Of a stretch of DNA of 64,000 nucleotides, positions 22,840-35,200 are shown piece after piece. Both the position numbers and the translations under genes were made by a program. Numbering within the stretch: the first letter of the stretch is position 1; each line of letters begins with the position of its first letter. A model generated the notes under the pieces. That model had not been told where the DNA came from and did not search any database. It was given only the letters and a program-made list of their open reading frames with translations. The stretch is from positions 13,003,493-13,067,492 of the forward strand of contig OU612071.1 of assembly GCA_914767715.1 (NCBI GenBank), written 5' to 3'. The DNA comes from Membranipora membranacea (taxonomy: Eukaryota; Bryozoa; Gymnolaemata; Cheilostomatida; Membraniporidae).

Positions 22840-25800
22840 CTCTAAAAACAATTCTGTTTCGAAGAGAAAATTGTTCTTGCGATGAAAAACCATGAGAAAG
22901 TTTGGCAGTCCTTTATAAAAATTGCTCTGTTCACAAATGATTTCCTCCCAAAGAAACCCTCACATACCCATGAAGAAAATAGAATGATGAAAAAATTAAC
23001 ATAAGTTTACTGAAATCAAACCTTATAAGAAGTTAGAAGTCTCCTTTACCTGAAGATTTATGCACTTATTATCAAAATGCTGCATGAAACATGAAAGCAA
23101 ACATGTTTTTTGAAAAATATCTAAAGCCTGTAATTCGAAAAATTTCTAAAACCTGTCACCAAAGCCCAAAACAACATAGTTCAATGTTCCATACTTTTAT
23201 GATGTCAATTAAAACAAAAGATAATTATATAGTATATATTAGCCTTTTCATTCAATATTCATATCAAGTTTGCATTTATGTGTCGTGACTTTTTATTGAT
23301 TATCAATACGATCCAGTTGAATAAACAGAATTGAAATGAATCAAGTTTGAAATTCCTAGTCCTGTGGTACAAACTTGTTTGTATCAATATTATAGGTACA
23401 TTTGTTTTGTAACAATATGACATGCCGGCTGTGTTACTGTGAATACTTGTTTTCAGAATAGATGACTTAGCAGTGATCCTTTTTTTAACTTAAAGTGGCT
23501 CGACCGGTATATAAGGGCCAGTCAATGTAAAGCGATCACCCAGCCATATCAAATTCAAATGGGGTTAGCAGCATTCAAATTCCTCTCTTGCTTTTTTGGG
23601 AATGTGATGAGCAGTCTTGACTTTATTGAGATGAAAATTGCATGGGCTGATGCAGATTTTTCATACACACATCCCCATATAAATCTTATCCCAAAGATCT
23701 CCTTAGAAAGTGGTGAAAATGCATCAGCTTTGACTCAAAATTGTACAGCCGCAGAGATTTCAAATTACCCGCCCCACATTTTACTGGTTCTTGTTGGTCG
23801 ATTTTGAAATACGATTGACGTATTTATATAGTGCCTAAAATTTTGTGCCTAGTTACGGTTGCTGTCATTAATTGGCAATTATATGCTATTAAAATCCTAC
23901 AATCAAGTTTACATGAGATGGGATAAAATAGCTATATTGGCTTTATCCAAGGGCACTGTTGAATACAGTAATTTTCATTGATGTTGCAGACAAGCGGCCA
24001 CAAATAAACACTATTCTTGTATTGCGAAGGCTATTTTGAATTCCGTGTGTATGACGCAGTGTATTGTTTTACTGATTTACTGGTAAACCTGTGGAAAGGT
24101 AAAATGAATTAATAATATGTGTAAGAGAGAAAAACGAATGAGCGAATGAGTATGCTACGAGAAATAACTGGTGTGATGCTGACAAGCATCAAACAATGAA
24201 AAACTCTCCTGTTACAATTAATTCCTCAATTGAATGAACGGTTAGGTCATTAACCAAAAGAAAAATGTACATTATTCTAAATAGTACACAAAGAAAAACT
24301 CACACATTATGAGCGGATATAATAGCGATCCAATATAATAATTATGAGCATAGGTGACTAGTCCTGTGTACATCAACTGTAAATAATAATTGATTATGAG
24401 GACATGTTGATACATTGACAAGTTGCACACTACACATGAAAGAATGAATGCAAGGGATAACAATTCAACAACATAAGAAATATGAGATTTGTGTTGTGTG
24501 TATGCACTGTAAAAAGAGTTGTAGAAAAATACACTTACAGGCTAACTGAGTGCTCTTAGCTGTGATGTAAACAGTACGAAAACTCGATGACTAGTGAATA
24601 TTATGATTTCTGCTATAGATAGGTTTGGTCTGCGTGACAAGATAAGAGGACTGCATTCTATTGTTAGAAATGTCAGATCGAGGGCTTATAGTCCATTTAT
24701 AGAGTATTTAAATTGTATTATCTGCTAAAAATAGCAACAGAAATGTCCCTTGCACAAACTACAACACCGTTTACCGACCCCTAACGCCAGCGCTATCTAA
24801 CATCGTTACAATTCTTATCGATAATTTTGGGAGTTTGTGAGGGTTGTAATGACCAAAACTCTATGTTTCTCATCTAAGAGATTAGTATGATAAAGTATAA
24901 AGGATTCGAGTAAACACGAGTATGATGATGTCATGTATTAGTGTATATTGTGAACAAAACAATATATATACTTTTATTGTCAGCAACAATTCATTATTAC
25001 TAATGTTTTTCATGATGTGACATAAATAAACAATCACTTCATTTATAATTGGTGGTCCAGAAAAAAGTCATTGGGTTGAGGGCTAGTCGTTTTGGTTGTC
25101 GCACATTGTCATCCATGTATACCGGACATATGGAGGATTAGGGCATGCATCACCAAACTTTTTTCCCGAGATTGGCTCCTTTTTTTGGGAGTATACCAAT
25201 TAGCCGCAACAATTTTTATGCAACCTTTTTTTTGAGCTGACTTTTCAATGAATGTTACATGTAGTGGGGAATTCCCATCTGCTGCAATAGAGCAACAACT
25301 AGAAATTTCCTGAATTTCAGATGCGACCATAATGAATATATTGTACACCAAAATTTTGAACAATGCGAGAAAGTGCGTTTCAACTTTTCTCTGTGGTGAG
25401 AGTGCAACTGACCAAACAAAGTGACCTTTTCAGCAAAACTCACAATCGACCGGAGGTTGGCTATGGCCGGATTATCACACACTTTCACACCACAGTCTAA
25501 ATGACTTCCCTTCGGATGTTCACTTTACCACGGACATCCTCCGTCTTTTGCATTTATCTTCATCTGCCCATAGGCCTCTGATGTAACGCATATCATGAAA
25601 AATTTGAACCACAAATTTTTCCGTATCAAGTTTTTTCTAGAGGAAGGTAATGCAGCAGCATCTCTCTAATTCACTTTCATTTCTGCAAGACTATTTTTAT
25701 TGTCATTGTGTCAAAGATTATTACAATTATACCTCTACAATAGTTAGAATTAGTTTACACTATTTATTGTACAGGACCGTAGTTCTAGGTGAGGCAGAAA

Positions 25801-27100
25801 GGCACTGCCTCCCCTAGATAGCTAAATACAGTGGCCTACAAACACTCTAATTCAATAATCCATGTCAGAATCAGCTCCTCTGGGATTTTCAGTTGCTTAT
25901 TACATGGCTTAAACTTCTCGGGAGGAGGTTACTGGTGATGCATTGGACTCGCCTCGGACCTTTGCCTCCCCTACCAATTTTTCTAATCTATGGCCCTGTT
26001 ATACAGTGGAATAGCAGGATACAAATAATCCTTGTTTGTACACAAAGTCAAATGTTTTCATCAGCTGATGTGAACTGTCGTTTCCTTTCAACATCACATA
26101 AACATTGCAGTCGGCTGCAAAGCTGCAAGGGCACAGGTGTTGCTTGATTTCTTGCATAACACACTTGAGCACTTGAGAAAACACTTGAAACATGCAAGCT
26201 CGATTTCTGCAAAATTCAAATGCCATGTGGACTGGGCTAAAATAAGCTTAACTAGGCGTGACATTACACTCATTATCCAATGGTTTTGCTTGTCAATAGC
26301 AAATACTAGTTATGATTAATCCCCGTGCACCATCTTTGGCGCGTTCCGCTTTAAATGCTTTTATTCGACTAAAATAGGCTAAAAGTTCTCAACCTCCGCA
26401 TGCATTTTGACTGAATTGACTAAAAGTTTTTTCTTAAAATTTTCAGACGCACTAGCAATGTATATGCTGCAATATATTTAAAGCATTGCAACTCTCAAGT
26501 CAGGGCCGTAGTTTAGAAAAAAATGTTGGGGAGGCACAAAACTGAGACAGGTCTAAAACATCATTAGGAGGGGTGATGCAAATCACCCTAAAGCATTTAA
26601 GGTTTCGTAAATAGCAAAAGGAAATCCCAAAGGTGCTGTTCATGAAATGGATTTTTCAATCGATTTGATTCGGGCATTCTCATTTAGCTTCTTAGGGAGA
26701 GGTAGTGGCTCCCTGCATCCCCTCCATCTACGAACAGGCCTGCAAGTGATGTAGGTGATGATGTGTTGTGTCTTTCCCACTAATTATTCAGTAACTTATC
26801 TGTAAGGCAAAATCACACAAATGGCCAAGTGTAGACACATGTGTTTCGGATTCCCGATAGCCATGACATCCTTTGAAGCGAATCCCAGTTGGATCTGAGT
26901 AAGATTCCTAGCACATATCTCGTTGCTTTTTGTCAGAATTTATGGCTGTCCGATAGATGTGGCAAGATTAATTGTTAAAAAGGAAATAATGTGTAGGTGG
27001 CCATGCATAACAGACCTGAATGATGGTTATTCCCACATTCCTAAAATATCCTATGATGTTTTCCAATTGGAAAGCACTTCTTGCTGCATATTCAGATTTC
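22840..27100. other. Gene-poor interval
   Basis: About 4 kb without a recognisable gene on either strand. Open frames at 23559-23807, 25109-25488 and 25893-26319 show no domain and no splice-consistent neighbours. A short similar block (ggaccgtagttctag near 25777 and ggccgtagtttag near 26505, each followed by a gaggca stretch) appears twice and may be an unnamed repeat. Confidence 0.4.
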
Positions 27101-27139
27101 AAATGCTTTAGCTGAGAATTTAAAAGAAAGCATATTTGG

Positions 27140-27330
27140 TGAAGAGGTACACACCCGAGGGTGCTTTGGGCTGGAACAATCAACTTTGAAATTTCCTCAA
27201 TAGGCTTCGAATCCACATCTTCTGCTGCACCAGTCGCCTGGCAGTGAATAGCAGGCGCGCTAACCCATTGCACCATCTCACCATCCTTGAAAAAGAATGG
27301 GTTGATGGCGCTAAGTAGCATGCCCGCTAT
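27140..27330 (-). repeat. tRNA-derived SINE, family 2
   Basis: On the minus strand there is a tRNA-like head with A-box-like tggtgcaatgggttagcgcg and B-box-like ggattcgaagcc, followed by a body containing cagcccaaagcaccctcg. A second copy lies at 33094-33310. Both share the flanking block actcagagttgtgttct beyond the head. Confidence 0.7.
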
Positions 27331-29080
27331 TCACTACTCAGAGTTGTGTTCTTCTGCCCATAGCTCATTTACTGATATTTCTCATGTTGGACAGAAGGAA
27401 GAATATTGAATTGAGTGTCAGTATAGTGGTTGTATTGTTTATTGGCAACAGCCATTATTTAATCGTACCCTGGAATTGACAAACAAAATTATTAGTCAAG
27501 TGAAGCATGGATGGTAAAATAGGGAACAATAGTAATTATCTCATAATGAATGTTGTATGAGTAATCTGTGCTTTAAAATGGTCAGAACGGTTAAAATGTG
27601 GCAACAACAAAAACGAACGGTGCAAAATCTATGTGCGGTTAAAATATGCAACAATAATATGAAATCCAAATTCTGTTTATAAAATTAGTACGCAGTATTA
27701 CAAAATGAAATGGTCAAATGTCATTCAAATATTTAACTCACAATTGTTGGTGTATTAACCACCATCGACAGAATCAGAACAGGTAATAATGGTATACACT
27801 GTTATCTTTATAGCAGCGCCCCAACATAATTAGCTCCTAAAACAAATTATTAATCCTAAATATATGCACTGACAGGTTAAAAAATTCAAGTACATCTATA
27901 ACAAAACTGAGAAATAAATTAATCAGTATCAAACAATCCGAGATGGAACTTTACATCATAACGTCGGTCAGCAATGAAAATTATATATAAATAAATAATC
28001 GGGTAACCTCACAACGCGTTGATTATAAGAACGGAGTTGAGAATAAACAAAATAACGTAGCGTCACAATCGGTAGAATTATACATTTGTAGTGAAAGTTA
28101 CGCAGTCGACAAGTATAAATAACAGAAGAAAACTCACAATAAATATTATATAGATTGACTTGAAGCTATTTAAAGTGATGATAATACTGTGTATATCGTA
28201 AGATTAGTCCAGAATAAATTACATAATATAATAGTTGAGTCTGGATAATAAGATGTCGGCTGAACGGGCATGAGCCCTAGATGTTGACGGTTCGAAGGCT
28301 ACTACTACACTGAAGTATAGTGTTATTATTTGATTCGTTGATGCATAGATAAATGAGAGTCATGAGTGGATAACCACAAATTGTAATGCTGGCACAGCTT
28401 ACATATCTGCAGTATGTAACCACGGTCATATGAATGTCATCAATATGCTTTGACACACTCATTTATTATGATTGACAATATGCGGGATTCAGAAATTTGA
28501 TAATAGCAACTATGTGAGTGTGCGCTAAAAAGGTTTTCAAAATTAAGTGGTAGCTAATGAGTTGGTCAATGTAACATGTCAGTGTATGCATAAAGCTTTA
28601 TTGCTCGTAAATGTTTTCTGATTTCCCTTCTAACTTTTCTGAATTGCAGTGATTTTTGTGACAAATTCTAGCAGTTATGGCTGTGATATTTGCCAACTAG
28701 TTTTGATTTTTTACTTGAAGTCTTAGTGCCAGCTAGAGTTTGTTATACCAACTGAATGGAAGGTGATCATTCGTCTTGATGTTATGGTCGATGGGAAAAA
28801 ACTGATACTATATGCTTTAATTTGTCAGCATACTCCATCAATAAATACTTTCTACTTTGAAACATTTTTTATTTCATTAAATGTGTTATATTACACTTTG
28901 TGAAACCCAAATTCATTTGAATATCAGCCTTAAGTTAATTCAAAAGTCAATGTTTCTTTATAATTTCTCATACCAAACACAAATCTCCAATTGCCTCATG
29001 AAACGGAACAATTATATATTTTCTAAAACTTCATCAACATAAGATAGAAAAAAGACCCAAAACCAGAAACCAAAAAAACT
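27331..29080. other. No gene recognised
   Basis: AT-rich sequence between SINE family 2 and the caspase polyadenylation signal. No domain-bearing exon was seen on either strand. Confidence 0.35.
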
Positions 29081-29086
29081 TTTATT
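29081..29086 (-). terminator. Polyadenylation signal of the caspase-like gene
   Basis: AATAAA on the minus strand, about 126 bp downstream of the caspase stop codon at 29212. Confidence 0.5.
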
Positions 29087-29211
29087 TGAAGGCAAAGCAG
29101 CAGACAAGAAAGACAAGGCCAAGTCATGTTTATTATATCTACTTAATTTACTCAGCTTCAATTATCCAAGTATTCATAAATGGTGTCAGCTACAATAGTC
29201 CTGATATCAGC

Positions 29212-32200
29212 TCACTTATGCTTGATACAATTATCATCATATACTGTGTAGCTCTCAAGTTTTGGGAAAAGATATACTTTTTTCTGAGAAAAAAGGTTCG
29301 ACTGCATTGGGAACTGTGCCCACGATGTTTCTTTAGTTTCCTTCTTGCGCCCGAAGAATTGACATATCAATTCATACTTTTGTTCTATCCAAAACCACCA
29401 AGATATATTGGTAGGTTGCGATTTCTCACGTTTTTTCCTTTCTTTGATCTCCCTGTCTAATTTGATGGTGTAATGCTTCACCTTTTGTTGGATCTGAAAA
29501 ATTCAAATTATGAGAATATTACAATTTTTTTGTTGGGTATGTGTCGGCACTTCTTGCAATAAACAAATTATTTATTTCACAGAATGAAAAATGCTTGCAA
29601 ATGCATCCATTCTTATTAGTTCTGTTAGTACTGAATCACACTTCTTTTTGTTGACTTAAATCATGGTGTAATTTGTTTTCTTTAAATTCAATTTTGCATT
29701 TATTTTTCTGGAAGGAAACATTCAAACAGTGTTGAAAAGCTTTCGATATTAACAGCATTATCAAGTGATGGTAATGGTCAGATTGAGAAGAACAGCAGTC
29801 TGGCTACCCTGTTCACAAAAAAAACAATCTAGATTGTTCATCAGACTGGACAAGATTATTACATCATGAGCTTGGTTTGCTGATAATGCAGGAAACAGCT
29901 TGGCTTTTAAATGTAGGGATATGGAAGTGATACAGCAAGATACCGCTCTAACTATCTATGATTTTTATTCACTTATTTAACAAACACATTTCATAAATGA
30001 AAGACTTTGCCCTGTCAGACTACTTATTATGGCTGAATTGAGTGTTCTTACCTGGATGAAGAGCTCATCAAGATCAGCATGATGAGCATGTTTATACAGA
30101 GTCTCTGTCATTGCCCTTATTAACAATGTACCCCGTTCATCGGAGAATGAGATGTGCCCTGGAACAAATACAGAAATTAACCTGATTTACACTCAGTCAG
30201 TACAGGTGAGTTGAAGACTCAATAAGCTGAGATCCTTATTGATGCCAGATTTTATGTGACAGATTGAGCAGAAATGTATTGTTATACTTATATCTATTCA
30301 AGTTCTTGATCTAGCCCTGTGGCTTTTAAAACCCTCGCATAGCCCCAAAAAAGTATGCTTGGAGGCTTTTCAGCCAGCCATAAATACTCTATTCCAAATA
30401 ATATACTGAAATGAACAGACATAATCATCATCTAATATCATCATGTAACTCGAGCTATGTCATAAGATTTTCGGAATTATCTCCACTTTGGTTTTCCCCA
30501 ATCAATTAGAAATTAAGATTGGTGAACATTGAACATTGATTCCAATAAGGGAATTAACCATTAGGTTTATTCCCTCTGATTGCATCCTTGAGTATTTTCT
30601 GGATACCGGAGCCTTCAGACCAGACAAATGTCAATGTTTCAACTGTATCTCATCAATGGTGGATCCAAACAAAGCATCTGAAAAGGTTCTTTGCATCAAG
30701 CTGAAGTCAAAACAGTGTGTGTGTGTGAGGTTATTCATCCAACCCAAGATAAATTTAAATGTGATCATACCTCTTGTACTAGCAAACCAAGTGAACATTC
30801 CTTCGTGACCTACAGTTGCATGCTCTGTTGGAGAGAAACTCTTTTTCTGTCCAGCCTGTCCAGCGGGAGGTCTTGTTTGGGGCTGAAGATAATGTATGCG
30901 TGCTTCACCTGTTCAAAGTTGAAACATAATTATTATGCAGCGAAGCATTTGCTTTAGAAAATTGACCATTAGACAAATACAATCCAGATACGTGTCAGCA
31001 TTTCTATTCTATAAATGTAGAGATAAAAAACACATTCAGCCAATATACATCTGTTGTATATAGGCACCTTGGGTCGTTTCTTCTTCATAAAGTATAGCAA
31101 AGAAGTAAGCTTTGTATTGATTTTACATCAATCTTCCATAAACAATCTTAACCTATTTGAAAAGTGAATTGCATAATTATGATGTTTGCATTGCAAATGA
31201 ATGTCAGCAGCTGTGCATGGTGATTGTGAAAGAAAAGATTTACCTCCTCCAGAACATGTCCCCAATATTACAAGCTTTGGCCTCCCATTCATTGAATTAA
31301 ATCTATCCGGCTGAAGCTTTCTGTAGATGTCAGTAAGCTTTGTTGTTGATGAATCAGCATTGGATATAGTTCCATCTAATCCATGACTCAGTATTATGAG
31401 GACAAACATTCCATACTGGTTGTCAGACTTGTTTATATTATCCAGTTCCACGTCAAGAATTTTGTCAATATGCATGTTTCCTGGGCAATCCTGAAAACAT
31501 GTTGATCATTCTATGAACAGGATTATTTAGAAAGCAAAATTCTGATATCTCATATGAACATGATGTGCAGTGCAATGAAGGAAATTTTAGGATAATATCA
31601 AATGACATCATACTCACACTAGACAACATAAGCTCTTATTTTTTACAACAATGGTGAGTATGGAAGTCTTGATCTCATAATGGATTTAATTGAGAAAAAA
31701 ATCTCTGCTCAGTTTAGTTTTACTGCCAGTAGAATTAAGCCTTTGCTTTCAAATAGCTACTTTCCAAAATGTGACTGTTCATTAATTGATAAAAATTTCC
31801 AATAGATCTAAAGATCATAATGTGTGTAGGTTTGCTTAGCTTGGCTTTGAAATATCCTTTTACTGCAAGATTATTTTAGAATGAATTAACGGTAGGCTAT
31901 TTATTCATGGTATCCTCAATCACCTCGTAAGGAGATGGAGTATCAGATGTATCCTGTTTCTCAGTCAAGTTTGTATCACCACTAGAAGATGTCTGAAATA
32001 ATCACAAACAAAGTCAAAATGCAACCCCAGACAATGATGTTTTGAAGAATAAGCATTAAAGTTAAAATGTATCCACTTTTCACCTGGTTGTTTGTGAATG
32101 AAAACACATCTGATTATGTCTTATCCAGAGAATTTCACAAAAAAACACTTTAAAACCTTGTGAATAATCTGTGATATTCATTTTGTTTGATGTTTTAATT

Positions 32201-35200
32201 ACACAATCAAAATAAAGTAATTACCTTCTAAAGGTTGTGCCTTGCTATAGGAATATTAATCATCTTTTGGGGGTGCTATTGGTTTTTAAATGTATGACAA
32301 GTACAGTACTGGCAACTGAGGTTATTGCTTCAATATTTTAATTTCTTGCAAGGTACTACTCTGAGCAGCAAGCATCAAGCAATACTGTTGTGAAAAAATT
32401 TGCTTTTGATAGTTAATTAATGGAGTTTTTTGCAAACCAATTTCATAAAAAAACTTTTTTTTATATCTGTCAATCTATGCGAAAGTGGTGTGATTATTTA
32501 AATCAAGAAAACATGAGTGTGTAATAATTAATCCTCTCACCGAACGTTTGTAAGACACCTCCTTCCAAACCACCTGGAATCCTAGCCTTCGAAAAACTGC
32601 ATCAACATGTCCGGAATCGAAAGCGAAAGCTTTATCACGGTCTTCTTCAGGACCTTTGAAGTCTGCCACATTTATGACTAGAACCCTTCCCTTTATGTGG
32701 GGCTGACCCAAGTTGTAGTACTGGAAATGAAAGGTGATCGTGTTTGATGATTATGTGGTTCAATAATAGTGCTATAATATGTGCAAGCTTTTCTCATGAA
32801 CAAACCATCATCAATCATTATCAGATCACAGGGCGTGCAGCTGAAACCTTTGTGTATGGAACAACCGTCAGAAATAGAGTTTCATTATAAAGGCACAAAG
32901 TGTGTCTGACTGAGTTCTATAGATGGTCAAAGTCATTATTTCAATAATTTCAAATGGATTATGCAGGTCTTATGTGCTTTTGAAATGTGATAAAAAAATC
33001 AAAACAACCTGATCTATGTTGCTATGAAAGCTTTCAACACTTTACTCCAAAATTGAACTTAGAAAAAAAATAGTCACTCTGCATGTTTCCACAGGGAGAG
33101 GTGTATACCCAAGGGTGCTGGGGGCCGTAACAATCAACTTTTAAAGCTCCCCTGTGGGACAAGAATGCACAACCCCTCTGGCACCGATCGCCAGGCAGTG
33201 AATAGCAAGCATACAAACCGATTGCGCCGTCTCATTCCCAAGAATGGGTTGATTGCGCAAATTAGCATACCCACTATTCAATTCTCAGAGTTGTGTTCTC
33301 TTATCCCACTGCGCAGTATATTTCACAACTGCCTCCCTATGCAACACCCTGCGTATGTGTTTGGTTTTTGGCCAATTGCATGTTTCCACAAGTGAATAGA
33401 TACATCTGTTAGGACAGCTTTAATTGAAGGCATTAAATACAAACCTGTTGGTCCTCAGGACCTTTTATGACGCGGTCATTGGTTGCCTTCATCATATCGT
33501 ACAAATCCTGGTGCTCACTTTTCTCAAAATCCAGTGTACTATGTATAAGGTTTTCCATCTCCATGTGTTCAAGAAAGCAATCAGGATCTGATTGAAATGT
33601 CGAAATCTTGCGGCGGACTGAACTAACTATAAAAGGTATATAAACAACCATTCAATATTCCAAGACTTTTTCACTTGATCGAGTCAACAGCTATCAGATG
33701 TTTTATAAAAAAACCTTTTATCAATACAGCTAGGTTGGAGCACAGAAAAAATAGATAATTTTAGACAGGACACTATATAAAACAATAGCATCAATGTACT
33801 GTGGCATTTAGTTGTGCCTGACAACATCAAATTGTGTAGTAACATGTAGCAATGATGTTATAATTGAAGTCCTCAATTGGGGTCTTTATTAAAAACTAGC
33901 TAATTTTTGACTGGATTTTGAGTTGGATCATTGCAACAGACTACACAGCTTGCGTATTCTTCAGATGGTAGTTGTGACCTGAAAAAATTTGGAAAAAAAT
34001 CGACTTCAAACTGATCACAAGCAGCTGCTAAGTGTAAAGAAATTTTCAAACTCAAAAGCTGCTTAAAAAACCTGGAATGTGGACAGCAAATTGATGATAT
34101 CGCCATTGGTACAGGTCGTAATAAGGACTTTGAAAATTTTGTTACGGGCCATGTCAGATACAGGTAGCCAATGCCAAATCAAATATTTATGGTGATAATG
34201 ACTTGAAAAGATAGATGTATAACACAACAGAGATATTCAAATGCAACCAAATAAGAGTTATTTTTCCTCACTCTACCAGGAAATTTAAAAAAAAATGAAG
34301 CATTGGAATAATTCAATCTCACGAAATATAGTCACGGAAATAGGGGTTATAAAGAGCAACTTATTGGCGCTGCCTTTAACACATAAGGTTATGGTAGGTG
34401 TGACATTCCCTAAGTTTCACATGTAATGGTACACGATAATACAATATAATACAACATGATATGTTTAATCGTTTGTTGCTATAGTTATCAATTTGATGTT
34501 GCGAAGCAGGACCAAACAGGTTTCCCTGTGGACTGCCTGGCATCCTTTGTTATACAAATCAGTTACCAATAGAAAATACTCCAAATATGGTTCAATTATA
34601 AAATACATCAGAAAAGCTCACCATCTACACAACTTTTGGAGGATCCTATGTTAATACGAAATAATTTGTCATCTTTGATAATCTGATCAAGTGTCGCAGC
34701 ACTGGACCATGTCACTCCATCTATATTGAGTTAAAAAAGAATGTTCGCTTCGGGCAAAGACACTGTCATAACGCTAGAACAACTCCCATCTGGTAGATAC
34801 AGAGTGCCAGCCTACCGTGTAAACTGCCGTAAACACTGTTTTCGCTCATTATGTGTAAAACTGCTCAATCGAATAGCTTGATTCATTTATTATAAATCTA
34901 GTCAATGTTTTATTATAATTTTTAAAACTTTATTTTTATTTCACAGAGCACAAGAGAAACATTGATTTTATCATGAGAATTGATACAAATATATATACAT
35001 ACATACATACATACATACATACAACACAAAAACACAATCTGCTACTATGGCTAAGATCCTGCTTCATATTTTGAATGATGATTCCATTGATCAGGAGACT
35101 GGAAGTATGAGTTCAGAGAGGAATTCAATAACCAGCAGGTTTTTCTATCTAAAGCCTATGCAATCAATGGGGTTTCAAGGCTCACATGATTGCTAATGAT

